24,213 nucleotides of DNA from Anaerolineaceae bacterium (GTDB lineage Bacteria; Chloroflexota; Anaerolineae; Anaerolineales; Anaerolineaceae), in the NCBI GenBank assembly GCA_011620465.1, contig WOZC01000096.1:1-24213 (forward strand), in the 5' to 3' direction. This document shows positions 6,903-14,317 of the stretch, one piece after another. The stretch's first letter is position 1, and each line of letters starts with the position of its first letter. Below the pieces are notes generated by a model. The model was not told the DNA's origin. It was given only the letters and a program-made list of their open reading frames with translations, and did no database searches. The translations under genes and the position numbers were made by a program.

Positions 6903-6930
6903 ATTATAACTGTAAAGAAAATAGTGTAAA
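6903..6930 (-). promoter_or_regulatory. Sigma-70-type promoter of rpiB
   Basis: On the minus strand TTTACA (6925-6930) and a perfect TATAAT (6903-6908) are separated by 16 bases, with the Shine-Dalgarno and ATG of rpiB following about 20-26 bases downstream. The surroundings are AT-rich. Confidence 0.7.
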
Positions 6931-7148
6931 TAGATATATCACCTTCAATCTGACTTTTTCTGAAATATTTATTATGCTTGTAAAGTCAAATGGATGACAT
7001 TTCTCACTATACCATCGGATCGGCAATCGATAGAATACTTTTTGTATGTAGTGTGTTCTTTGAGCGCAATTGTCAGTAATTAATGCTGTTTAGAACTACT
7101 GGCGGAATGGTTTCACGCAAAGGGATAGTAGAAAGGCATTTGACAAAA

Positions 7149-8165
7149 ATGATATTGGTTACAGGTGCTGCCGGGCATATTGGAAACGTATTGGTCAGGG
7201 AATTAATGCGACGAGGATATTCTGTCAGAGCCCTGGTGCTGCCCGGAGAAGATCGCAGTCCTTTGGTTGATTCCAAACCCGAAATCGTTGAAGGAAATAT
7301 CCTCGATTATCCGGTGTTATTAGCCGCAATGACAGGTGCAGATGTAGTTTTCCATTTAGCATCACTGGTCGCACTAGTTCCGGAACAATACGCGTTGATG
7401 CAAAAAGTGAATATTGAAGGGACTGCTAATGTTATTAAAGCTTGCCAGGAAAGCGGCGTGAAGCGTCTGATCTACACCAGTTCGGTCCATGCCTTTGGTC
7501 ACCCGGATAAAAATATGGTGATTAATGAGAGCCTGCCTTTTGACACTGAAATTGCAGGTGGCAGCTACGACCAAACTAAGGCAAAAGCTTCCAAATTGGT
7601 AGTGGAAGCTGCCAGGGCAGGGTTGAACGCGGTTTTACTCGCTCCTACCGGTGTTATCGGTCCCTACGATTTCAAAAGGTCTGAGATGGGCGAAATGACC
7701 AATTATTGGATGAAAAGTTCACCCACATTTAGCCTTGACGGTGCTTTTGACTTTGTGGATGTGCGGGATGTGGTCGATGCTCACATTGCTGCCATGGAGA
7801 AAGGTGAAGCCGGGGAGACTTTTCTGTTGCCTGGTCACCGCGTGAGTGTAAGAGAATATCGAAAGCTGGTCCAGGACGCATGTAGTGTATGTGGCAGAGA
7901 AATTTATGTGCCGATGAAGTTGGCACGCATTTTCACCCCACTGGCAGAATGGTTTTATCGCATTTCAAAGACCCGCCCTCAGTTTACCCGTTATTCGATT
8001 GACACTTTAATGAGCAATTCGGTGGTCAGCGGGAAGAAAGCAGTTGAGGTGCTGGACTACAATGTCCGTCCGATATTCGAAACAGTGCAAGATAGCGTAC
8101 GGTGGTGGGAGGAAAACGGTCAGGTCGTCAAACCAAGCCTGCGCAATGTCTTACCAGCGAAATGA
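7149..8165 (+). CDS. NAD(P)-dependent epimerase/dehydratase (extended SDR)
   Basis: A 338-residue extended short-chain dehydrogenase/reductase, the superfamily of sugar-nucleotide epimerases, dihydroflavonol reductases and 3-beta-hydroxysteroid dehydrogenases. The nucleotide-binding GxxGxxG is GAAGHIG at residues 6-12, followed by VFHLASL. The catalytic residues fit IYTSS (Ser111/112) and YDQTK (Tyr140, Lys144), although the tyrosine motif sits in the less usual context GGSYDQTKAKA. DVRDVVDAHIAAMEKGEAG is the conserved second-half element. The frame is open upstream to an ATG at 7083, but the family begins at MILVTGAAG, so 7149 is preferred; only a distant AAAGG precedes it. The substrate is unknown; the gene stands alone between rpiB and a repeat-rich spacer. 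Confidence 0.85.
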   Translation: MILVTGAAGHIGNVLVRELMRRGYSVRALVLPGEDRSPLVDSKPEIVEGNILDYPVLLAAMTGADVVFHLASLVALVPEQYALMQKVNIEGTANVIKACQESGVKRLIYTSSVHAFGHPDKNMVINESLPFDTEIAGGSYDQTKAKASKLVVEAARAGLNAVLLAPTGVIGPYDFKRSEMGEMTNYWMKSSPTFSLDGAFDFVDVRDVVDAHIAAMEKGEAGETFLLPGHRVSVREYRKLVQDACSVCGREIYVPMKLARIFTPLAEWFYRISKTRPQFTRYSIDTLMSNSVVSGKKAVEVLDYNVRPIFETVQDSVRWWEENGQVVKPSLRNVLPAK

Positions 8166-8195
8166 AGAGGGTTATTACGGGGGACAAAACGGTAG

Positions 8196-8360
8196 GGCAA
8201 TCTCATTGGTAAAATAGAGACTGCCACGATCCTTTGCCAAATAAATTTCAATCAACCCTCACTGCTCAATGGCAAAGGTTCTCGCTGTGACGGATAAAAC
8301 TGTCCTTGCGAGAAGAGAAGCGAGGAGGCAATCTCAGTCTGTAGGGACCTTTGCTAAATA
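8196..8360. repeat. Composite decayed repeat in spacer between convergent genes
   Basis: The 227-base spacer between the epimerase and fpg has nested repeats. GGCAATCTCA occurs twice directly (8196-8205, 8327-8336) and once inverted with one mismatch (GAGACTGCC, 8217-8225). CCTTTGCCA (8231-8239) is perfectly inverted at TGGCAAAGG (8270-8278), and CCTTTGC-AAATA recurs directly at 8348-8360 with one mismatch. A central imperfect hairpin pairs TTCTCGC (8279-8285) plus GAC with GTC plus GCGAGAA (8308-8314). The GCGAG...GAGGCAATCTC part resembles dispersed intergenic hairpin repeats seen in many bacterial genomes. Confidence 0.6.
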
Positions 8361-8370
8361 GTTACATCCA

Positions 8371-8385
8371 GCATAACGGTTATGC
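8371..8385 (-). terminator. Weak hairpin just past fpg
   Basis: GCATAACGGTTATGC is a 15-base palindrome (6 pairs, 3-base loop), 7 bases downstream of the fpg stop and at the end of the leftward operon. No T-run follows, so termination here is only possible, not shown. Confidence 0.3.
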
Positions 8386-8392
8386 CACCAAA

Positions 8393-9238
8393 TCAACTGT
8401 TTCCAGTTTCGATTTTCTGACAAACCGGACAAAAGTGGGTGCCGCGCTGCCCCACTTTTGTTTTTTCGATCGGATGTCCGCACCTGGGGCAGGGATTGCC
8501 TGTCTGTTGGTAGACCTGGAAATAATTTTGAAAATCCCCACCCCGATACACCCAGTCAATACTCGCCCCTTTTCGGTCAATCCCCTTGGTGAGAACGAAA
8601 CGGATCGATTCGAGCAGGCTTCCAGCTTCAGAAAGCGTCAGGCTTTCACTTTGCCGAAGTGGGTGCAATTGAGCCTTGAACAAGGCTTCATCGGCATAAA
8701 TGTTGCCGATCCCAGCCAGGAAACTCTGATCGATCAGGAGCGGTTTGAGCTGCCTGGAGCGCTGGTGGAGCATTTCAGCAAAGACATCTGATGTCAGTTG
8801 TTCGTCAAATGGTTCCGGACCAAGCTTGGCGAACAGGTCTTTGGTATCACGTAAGAGCCATACCCGTCCAAACTTACGCATATCGTTAAAGACAAGGCGC
8901 CAATCGGATTCGAAATCAAGCCAAAGGCGGTCATGCTTACTATCCCGATAAAGCGTTGTGCTGTCTTGAGGTTCAAGGTAAAGATCACCACTCATGCGTA
9001 GATGCACCACCAGGTAAGCATCACTGAGGAGGAGGACCAGGAACTTCGCCCTCCGGTCAACCGCCAGAATTTTTTGGCCAGGCAGGAAGGCAGAAAAAGT
9101 ATGTGGATCAGGCTCCGCAAGCGTGCCAGGCCAGAATAAACTGACCTGGCGAATTGTTTGATTAAGAATCGATGGGCTTTTGTCAAAGCCCTTGATCAGG
9201 CGCTGGCGGATCGTTTCAACTTCAGGTAACTCAGGCAA
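8393..9238 (-). CDS. mutM: Formamidopyrimidine-DNA glycosylase
   Basis: A complete Fpg/MutM of 281 residues, removing 8-oxoguanine and formamidopyrimidines from DNA with AP-lyase activity. After initiator removal it begins PELPEVETIRQRL, with the catalytic N-terminal proline and Glu3. The conserved lysine is Lys65 in RRAKFLVLLL, followed by HLRMSGDL. The helix-two-turn-helix is AGIGNIYADEALFKAQLHP, and the zinc finger is CPRCGHPIEKTKVGQRGTHF plus CPVC, retaining the Arg. The start codon is TTG (9236-9238), required to place Pro at position 2; an AGG overlapping the prs stop codon is the likely ribosome site. It is the last gene of the leftward operon, 8 bases after prs. It is the second Fpg/Nei-type gene in the window. 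Confidence 0.96.
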   Translation of the reverse strand: MPELPEVETIRQRLIKGFDKSPSILNQTIRQVSLFWPGTLAEPDPHTFSAFLPGQKILAVDRRAKFLVLLLSDAYLVVHLRMSGDLYLEPQDSTTLYRDSKHDRLWLDFESDWRLVFNDMRKFGRVWLLRDTKDLFAKLGPEPFDEQLTSDVFAEMLHQRSRQLKPLLIDQSFLAGIGNIYADEALFKAQLHPLRQSESLTLSEAGSLLESIRFVLTKGIDRKGASIDWVYRGGDFQNYFQVYQQTGNPCPRCGHPIEKTKVGQRGTHFCPVCQKIETGNS

Positions 9239-9246
9239 CTGCCAAC

Positions 9247-10236
9247 CTACTCATTAAACATCGCTCCGACGCTCGAACCTTCATTAGCGCGCTTGATGAC
9301 CTCGCCTAAAAGGGGACCGATACTGAGGATGGTGATTCGGTTGCCAAACAGTTTCAACTTCTCGTCCGGGATCGGGATGGTATTGGTTGTTAAAAATTGT
9401 TTTACTGGCAGTGCCGACAGCCGTTCCGCCGCGTTGGAGGAGAGGACCGGGTGGATAAAGACCACATAAACATCACGAGCGCCATTTTCTTTCGCGACAG
9501 TAACAGCCTCACAAATGGAACCGCCTGTGTCAATCTCATCATCAATGATCAAGACATCATGATCTTTCACATCGCCGATCAGATTGAGGGCTTCAGTGTG
9601 GTCTTCGTTGTCAGTACGCCGTTTTTCGATAAAGGAAAGTGGAATATCCAGTGCCTGCGCATAACGGCGACCGTGTTTGGCAAAACCAAGGTCAGCTGTC
9701 AGGAGGACCGGACTGTGCATTGTCTTAATTTGTTCCTTCAAGTACGGTTTCAAGATGTGATAGGCGGATAGAACATCTCCCGGCACATCAAAGAAGCCCT
9801 GGATCTGACCGGCATGCAAATCCATGGTGATGTAGCGGTCTGCACCGGCAATGACCATCATGTCGGCAACCAGCTTGGCAGTGATGGGCACACGAGGTTG
9901 ATCTTTTCGGTCAGAGCGACCATAACACATGTAAGGGAATACCAGGGTGATGCGACCTGCAGAGTCGAGCATCAGAGTCTGCGCCATGATCAAAAGTTCC
10001 ATTAAATTGCGGTGAACAGGTGTGGAAGTGGTTTGGATGACATAACAATCCTGACCGCGTACCGAGGAGTGCAATTTCACGAATAAATTTTCATTTGTAA
10101 ACTCGTGAATATCCACGCCGCAGAGTTCCAAGCCCAGGTAGTCAGCAATCTCTTTCGCCAGATCCGGTGAACCGGTGCCCGCGAATAAGCGAATATCGCC
10201 ATAAAGCGAACTGCATTCTCTTTTTCCTCCAGTCAT
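9247..10236 (-). CDS. prs: Ribose-phosphate pyrophosphokinase (PRPP synthetase)
   Basis: A cytosolic PRPP synthetase of 329 residues that transfers pyrophosphate from ATP to ribose 5-phosphate, feeding purine, pyrimidine, histidine and NAD synthesis. Visible elements are the N-terminal RLFAGTGSPDLAKEIADYLG, the ATP-binding YMCYGRSDRKDQPRVPITAK, the Mg/ribose-5-phosphate segment MDLHAGQIQGFFDVP and the PRPP loop VLIIDDEIDTGGSICEAV. The usual loop reads DDMIDTAGT; Glu and Gly replace Met and Ala here, a mild variation seen in more distant homologues. A strong AGGAGG precedes the start, with an 11-base spacing. It lies 15 bases after the acetyltransferase gene and 8 before mutM, so it is in the middle of an operon. 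Confidence 0.95.
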   Translation of the reverse strand: MTGGKRECSSLYGDIRLFAGTGSPDLAKEIADYLGLELCGVDIHEFTNENLFVKLHSSVRGQDCYVIQTTSTPVHRNLMELLIMAQTLMLDSAGRITLVFPYMCYGRSDRKDQPRVPITAKLVADMMVIAGADRYITMDLHAGQIQGFFDVPGDVLSAYHILKPYLKEQIKTMHSPVLLTADLGFAKHGRRYAQALDIPLSFIEKRRTDNEDHTEALNLIGDVKDHDVLIIDDEIDTGGSICEAVTVAKENGARDVYVVFIHPVLSSNAAERLSALPVKQFLTTNTIPIPDEKLKLFGNRITILSIGPLLGEVIKRANEGSSVGAMFNE

Positions 10237-10251
10237 GAAAAATCCTTCCTC

Positions 10252-10803
10252 CTACGGGTTTGACACCCAATCTGATTTGATGATACTCATAAAGTCGATG
10301 TCCCAATAACGTCCGCGATGAAAGCGCGCCTGGCGCATGGTTCCTTCGTAAACGAAGCCAACTTTTCGATAGGCTGCTTTTCCTCGTTCGTTGCCCTCAT
10401 ATACGCGCAAAAATATACGGTGAAGATTTAGTTCCTCAAAACCATACTGGCACATGCGGCGCATTGCTTCGGTACCGTACCCCTGGTCCCAATATTGCTT
10501 TTCCCCGATCATGATCCCGATTTCAGCCGACAGGTTGACCGGGTGAATGTTCATGAAAGAGAGATTACCGATAGATGTCCAATCATTACTGTCTGGTTGG
10601 CGAATTTCGATCACCAACGGCAGCTCCGTTCTCGGACCGGAGGAGACCCGTTCAAACCAGGCTTCTTCCTGGACGCGGTTTAGAACTGAAGAATGTTCCA
10701 GGAACTCACAGACTTCCGGGTCGTTCACCCATTTCAGAAAAAGGGGAATATCTTCACGTTCCGAGGCACGCAGGCGAATCCTCTCAGCATAAAGTATCGG
10801 CAT
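10252..10803 (-). CDS. GNAT acetyltransferase, RimJ/RimL-like
   Basis: A 183-residue member of the GNAT_3 (RimJ/RimL-like) acetyltransferases, using acetyl-CoA to modify an amine on a protein or small molecule. The N-terminal pattern RIRLRASEREDIPLFLKWVN is typical, and the acetyl-CoA pyrophosphate loop is represented by QYWDQGYGTEAMRRM. NLHRIFLRVYEGNERGKAAY and KVGFVYEGTMRQ follow, as in ribosomal-protein and antibiotic-resistance GNATs. An AGGAGT overlapping the aspS stop region lies 4 bases before the ATG, and the gap to aspS is 8 bases, suggesting translational coupling. The substrate cannot be assigned; RimL itself is not claimed. Confidence 0.88.
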   Translation of the reverse strand: MPILYAERIRLRASEREDIPLFLKWVNDPEVCEFLEHSSVLNRVQEEAWFERVSSGPRTELPLVIEIRQPDSNDWTSIGNLSFMNIHPVNLSAEIGIMIGEKQYWDQGYGTEAMRRMCQYGFEELNLHRIFLRVYEGNERGKAAYRKVGFVYEGTMRQARFHRGRYWDIDFMSIIKSDWVSNP

Positions 10804-10811
10804 TCTTACTC

Positions 10812-12131
10812 CTAAGGTTCCAGTCGGTTTGGTCCTCTGAAAAGATAAACAGCCTCACGGATGGAGGGCAGATCGAGCATGACCATTAATAAACGGTTCA
10901 GACCCATACCCAGACCTCCGTGGGGGGGACAGCCGTAACGGAAGTAGTTGAGATAGGTCTGGATTGGCTCAAGCGTCAGACCTTTTTGAATAGCCTGTTT
11001 GGCAAGCACTTCGTAGCGATGCTCGCGTTGGGCACCGGTTGTGATCTCGAGACCTCTGCCGAGCAAGTCAAAACTCTTGGTCAGGTTGGGGTTGTCCTCG
11101 TACAGCATATGATAGAAAGGCCGAACGGTGAACGGCCAGTCGGTCACGAAGACAAAGTCACTTCCGTAATTCTGCTTGACGTAATCTCCCAGTGCTCGCT
11201 CCGCTCCCGGGTCAAGATCGCCTTTTTTCTCTGGAGGAAGTTTGTAATCCATGCCTTTGAGAATTTGATAGGCTTCTGCCATGGTCATGCGAGGGAAAGG
11301 CGTTTGGGGTACTTCCAGGTTGACGCCGAAATGTTCCTGGATAGCGTCGTGGTGTTTCTCATTGACTACTTTATAAGAATGTGCCAGCCAGTTTTCGGCG
11401 AACGCCATGATATCTTCGTGGCTGTCGATCCAGGACATTTCAAAATCGATACCGGTGAATTCGGTCATATGTCTTGAAGTGAAGGATGGGTCAGCCCGAA
11501 AAACAGGACCGATCTCAAAGATGCGTTCAAAGCCAGCTGCCTGTGCCATCTGCTTATAAAACTGGGGTGATTGAGCCAGGTAGGCAGTGCGGTCAAAATA
11601 TTCCACTTTGAAGAGTTCTGCGCCGCTTTCACTGGGCGTGCCCATGATTTTAGGGGAATGGATCTCGACAAAACCGTTTGCGAGCCAATAATCACGCATA
11701 GCTTGCTCAAGTGTGGTCTGCACCTCAAAAATGAGATGGTTACGTTCCCGTCTCAGGTCCAGGTAGCGCCAATCCAGGCGGAAATCCTGGTCAGGGAGGG
11801 TGTCGCTGAAAGGTTCGAAGGGAAGGGGCAGCTCAGCGTTATTTTCTACTTTGAGCGATTCCAACTGAATTTCGATGCCGCCGAGTTTGACTACTTCGTT
11901 TGCGACCACTTTGCCGGTCAAAGTAAGGGCAGATTCAGTTCCTAAGGTTGAAATGAGCTCTGCCAATTCGGGGTTGCCTTTTTTCCAATGAGCTACCTGG
12001 GCTAGACCGGTTTTGTCCCGGATGATGAGGAATTGCATACTTTTCTGGTCACGGAGGGTTTGCAGCCAGCCCTTTAGAGTGACCTGCTGATCAATTTTGT
12101 TCCTCAGGTCTTTGATCATTGTTCTTTCCAT
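10812..12131 (-). CDS. aspS: Aspartate-tRNA ligase, archaeal/eukaryal-type
   Basis: Class II aminoacyl-tRNA synthetase charging tRNA with aspartate. At 439 residues it has the short archaeal/eukaryal architecture and lacks the GAD insertion of the usual bacterial AspRS of about 590 residues. An N-terminal OB-fold anticodon domain (LKGWLQTLRDQKSMQFLIIR) is followed by motif 1 around GFVEIHSPKI, motif 2 as FEIGPVFRAD plus RHMTEFTGIDFEM, the flipping/ATP region QFYKQMAQAAG, and motif 3 GGLGMGLNRLLMVMLDLP. In the archaeal enzyme from Thermococcus, Trp26 and Lys85 (as I recall) enforce tRNA-Asp specificity; here the Trp position is Gln and the Lys is kept. It may therefore also charge tRNA-Asn. 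GGAG overlapping the meaB stop codon supports the start. Confidence 0.93.
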   Translation of the reverse strand: MERTMIKDLRNKIDQQVTLKGWLQTLRDQKSMQFLIIRDKTGLAQVAHWKKGNPELAELISTLGTESALTLTGKVVANEVVKLGGIEIQLESLKVENNAELPLPFEPFSDTLPDQDFRLDWRYLDLRRERNHLIFEVQTTLEQAMRDYWLANGFVEIHSPKIMGTPSESGAELFKVEYFDRTAYLAQSPQFYKQMAQAAGFERIFEIGPVFRADPSFTSRHMTEFTGIDFEMSWIDSHEDIMAFAENWLAHSYKVVNEKHHDAIQEHFGVNLEVPQTPFPRMTMAEAYQILKGMDYKLPPEKKGDLDPGAERALGDYVKQNYGSDFVFVTDWPFTVRPFYHMLYEDNPNLTKSFDLLGRGLEITTGAQREHRYEVLAKQAIQKGLTLEPIQTYLNYFRYGCPPHGGLGMGLNRLLMVMLDLPSIREAVYLFRGPNRLEP

Positions 12132-12134
12132 AAT

Positions 12135-13178
12135 TTACTCCGAATAATGCGATTTTTTTGTAATTTGATTATACGTCAATAAGTTATCAACGGCAGCAGT
12201 TGGTGACATTTTTCGTGTGATGATCTTTTCCATCAAGTCATCGAGCACGCCTTCCGGAAGTTGTTCAAAGAATTCCTGTACTAATATTCCTTCTATGCGC
12301 TTTCGGACAAATTCACGAAGTGTCCAGGCTTCTTTCAACTGCCATCTCCTGGTGTTTTTGAGAAATTCCTGGTGTTTGAGGATTTCAATAACCAGTTCTT
12401 CGATACCGATGGACTCGCGTGCGATTGTTTTCAGCACTGGCGGCTGCCAAAGATTTTGTGGATAGTCTGATTCAGGGATTTCTTCTTTCGAAAGTGATTC
12501 TGCCAGTTTGTGTTTACCGGCAGAACTTGCCAGCGGGCGATAACCCATTTCGATCATAGACTTCAGGTAACGCAGACTCTGGTCTGCCCCGGGTTGGTCA
12601 GCTTTATTGACGACCAGTATGTCAGCAATTTCCAGGATGCCAGCCTTGATCGATTGGATATCATCACCAAGACCGGGAACATCAACAACAATGGTGGTAT
12701 GAGCCAGGTTGACGATTTCCACTTCTGATTGACCCGCGCCGACTGTTTCGATCAGGATAAAGTCGTATCCTGCAGCATCAAAAACCTGGCTGAACGCTTC
12801 AGTTTGGCTGGAAAGCCCGCCTAAAGCACCCCGGGAAGCCATGGAGCGGATGAAGATGCCAGGATCACCCTGCAAATCGAGCATCCGAACACGGTCACCC
12901 AAGATAGCACCCCCACTGAAGGGGCTGGTGGGGTCAACTGCAATAATTGCTACACGCGGTTCACCCTCCAACTGACGCAATTGCTTCGCCAGGGCGTTGA
13001 CCAGCGTACTCTTTCCTGAACCAGGGGGTCCAGTGATGCCGATTTTATGTGCTTTTCCGGTGAAGGGGAAGAGCTCGTCGAGCGCATGCAATCCGATTGG
13101 AGTGCTGTTTTCAACCTGGCTTAAAACACGAGAAAGGGCGATTCGGCTGCCCTCTCTCACGGATTTACTTAGCGACAT
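12135..13178 (-). CDS. meaB: Methylmalonyl-CoA mutase-associated GTPase MeaB
   Basis: A G3E-family GTPase of 347 residues (MeaB/ArgK), which chaperones adenosylcobalamin loading and protects methylmalonyl-CoA mutase and relatives. The P-loop is GPPGSGKS at residues 50-57; VDPTSPFSGGAILGDRVRM is the conserved switch/base-specific element, FIRSMASRGALGGLS follows, and ETVGAGQSEVEI is the next family signature. NKAD gives guanine specificity. A C-terminal helical arm (from about residue 270) is the dimerisation extension. Its ATG overlaps the stop codon of the mutase B12 subunit gene (TAATG), and it ends 3 bases before aspS. The pairing with the B12 subunit makes the mutase-partner role very likely. 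Confidence 0.96.
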   Translation of the reverse strand: MSLSKSVREGSRIALSRVLSQVENSTPIGLHALDELFPFTGKAHKIGITGPPGSGKSTLVNALAKQLRQLEGEPRVAIIAVDPTSPFSGGAILGDRVRMLDLQGDPGIFIRSMASRGALGGLSSQTEAFSQVFDAAGYDFILIETVGAGQSEVEIVNLAHTTIVVDVPGLGDDIQSIKAGILEIADILVVNKADQPGADQSLRYLKSMIEMGYRPLASSAGKHKLAESLSKEEIPESDYPQNLWQPPVLKTIARESIGIEELVIEILKHQEFLKNTRRWQLKEAWTLREFVRKRIEGILVQEFFEQLPEGVLDDLMEKIITRKMSPTAAVDNLLTYNQITKKSHYSE

Positions 13179-13588
13179 TATTCCGCCTGTTTGACTTTGA
13201 CTGCTTCGCGGATGTCCTTACAGACCTGGCGGGTGTCTGTACCTGGACCGTAGACTTTGTAAATGCCGGCATTGAGCATGCCCTGGATGTCATCCTCGGG
13301 GATGATCCCACCCAGGAAGACAAGCACGTTCTCCTGCCCATTTTCTTTAAGCTTTTTGAGGATTTGGGGTATCAGGGCGTTGTGGGCACCAGACAGGATA
13401 GAAAGCCCGATCACATCAACATCTTCCTGCAGGGCTGCTTCGCTGATCATATCAGGGGTTTGACGCAGACCGGTGTAGATGACTTCCATTCCATCATCCC
13501 GCAGAGCTCGGGCGATAACCTTGGCTCCCCGGTCATGTCCGTCCAGTCCAGGTTTGGCAATCAAAACTCTTATTTTCTTTTCGGTCAT
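13178..13588 (-). CDS. Methylmalonyl-CoA mutase small (cobalamin-binding) subunit
   Basis: A 136-residue stand-alone B12-binding domain of the acyl-CoA mutase C-terminal type (TIGR00640-like). The cobalamin motif is complete: GLDGHDRGAKVIARALRDDG, with His18 as the likely lower axial cobalt ligand, then GLSILSGAHNALIP (SxL part) and GGIIPEDD followed by a Gly-rich end. It must pair with a separate catalytic TIM-barrel subunit, which is not in this window. The start at 13588 is preferred: GGAGAG lies just upstream and the domain begins MTEKKIRVLIAKPGLDGHD. An in-frame GTG at 13675, with its own AGGAG, would add 29 residues. It overlaps meaB. Confidence 0.92.
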   Translation of the reverse strand: MTEKKIRVLIAKPGLDGHDRGAKVIARALRDDGMEVIYTGLRQTPDMISEAALQEDVDVIGLSILSGAHNALIPQILKKLKENGQENVLVFLGGIIPEDDIQGMLNAGIYKVYGPGTDTRQVCKDIREAVKVKQAE

Positions 13589-13609
13589 TTTCTCTCCAGT
13601 TCTTTCTGG

Positions 13610-13615
13610 ATTATA
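13610..13615 (-). promoter_or_regulatory. Possible internal -10 before the B12 subunit gene
   Basis: A perfect TATAAT on the minus strand lies 21 bases before the preferred ATG of the mutase subunit, within a 104-base gap, the only real gap of the cluster. No good -35 is found at 16-18 bases, so this is tentative. If real, it separates the flavin reductase gene from the six-gene unit below. Confidence 0.35.
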
Positions 13616-13692
13616 ACGTGACAAACAGTTTTTGAGCAGGTTTTTCTCAGGGTGGAACAAATCCGGCACCGTCACATTCTCCTCAACAAACC

Positions 13693-14226
13693 TTACATGG
13701 TCAATACAAACTTCTCCGTACCCAAAATTGCAACGATCTCACCGTAATATACACGGTGATAATCCTTCTCGGGGTATCTCAGCTCGATTTCCGGGTCAAC
13801 AAACCGGGTAGGGTCGAAGTCGCTGCTGTAAATGGTGCGGCATTCAATGGTCAATTCAGCCTCTTCAAAACTGGGCGACTTCACTTTTTGCGAGGCGATC
13901 GCAGTCAGGTTGGTCTCAGCCAGCTTGTTTCCATCACGCCCTGAGCGGGCACCCAGGAAAGACAGTGTTTTTTTGAATTCTTGAGGAAATGCACTGACCG
14001 TGAAATCCTCATAATCTTCCATAAAACCGTATGTGAATCTGGTCGGTCTGACAACGACCTCAACGAAAGGCTTATTCCACATCGTACCAATGCTGCCCCA
14101 ACCAATGGTCATCTCGTTAAAATCGCCAGCAGAATAATCACCCGCTGCCAAAAGCAGCGATTGACGATCGAAGAGGTAATGTGGATTGATCGAAAGATCA
14201 AAAGGATTGATTTCAAACTTTTGCAT
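13693..14226 (-). CDS. Flavin reductase-like (FMN-binding split barrel) protein
   Basis: A 177-residue protein of the flavin reductase/flavoredoxin family, which binds FMN in a split beta-barrel and transfers electrons or reduces free flavin. The early NEMTIGWGSIGTMWNKPFVE matches the family's FMN-contact strand ('nvmt.gwgs...PP'), followed by VVVRPTRFTYGFMEDYEDFT and an SFLGARSGRDGNKLAET segment typical of the variant with flavoredoxin-like sequence. The C-terminus has the FVDPEIELRYPEKDYHRVYY strand. AAGGAG lies 7 bases before the ATG. It heads the leftward cluster, divergent from ruvB, with 104 bases before the next gene. The redox partner is not indicated. Confidence 0.82.
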   Translation of the reverse strand: MQKFEINPFDLSINPHYLFDRQSLLLAAGDYSAGDFNEMTIGWGSIGTMWNKPFVEVVVRPTRFTYGFMEDYEDFTVSAFPQEFKKTLSFLGARSGRDGNKLAETNLTAIASQKVKSPSFEEAELTIECRTIYSSDFDPTRFVDPEIELRYPEKDYHRVYYGEIVAILGTEKFVLTM

Positions 14227-14304
14227 TCGTTAACTCCTTGGCGTGATTCATGGTCTCTATTGTAACCAATCGATGCTGTCTTCTCTACCCAACTATTTAC
14301 CGGT

Positions 14305-14310
14305 TATAAT
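14305..14310 (+). promoter_or_regulatory. -10 box of ruvB, probably leaderless
   Basis: A perfect TATAAT lies 7 bases before the ruvB ATG at 14318, and no Shine-Dalgarno is present. The transcript would begin at or beside the start codon. The -35 position (around 14281-14287) matches poorly. Confidence 0.45.
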
Positions 14311-14317
14311 TTTGACG

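Noticed and set aside
7083..7148. Longer epimerase start at 7083
   Set aside because: It would add 22 residues before the universally N-terminal nucleotide-binding strand; no good ribosome site is present.
8351..8791. Rightward open frame of 146 codons
   Set aside because: Antisense to the well-supported mutM gene, with no family features.
10920..11477. Rightward open frame of 185 codons
   Set aside because: Lies antisense within aspS, whose motifs are fully conserved; a shadow frame.
13097..13621. Rightward open frame of 174 codons
   Set aside because: Antisense to the B12 subunit and meaB; no own signals.
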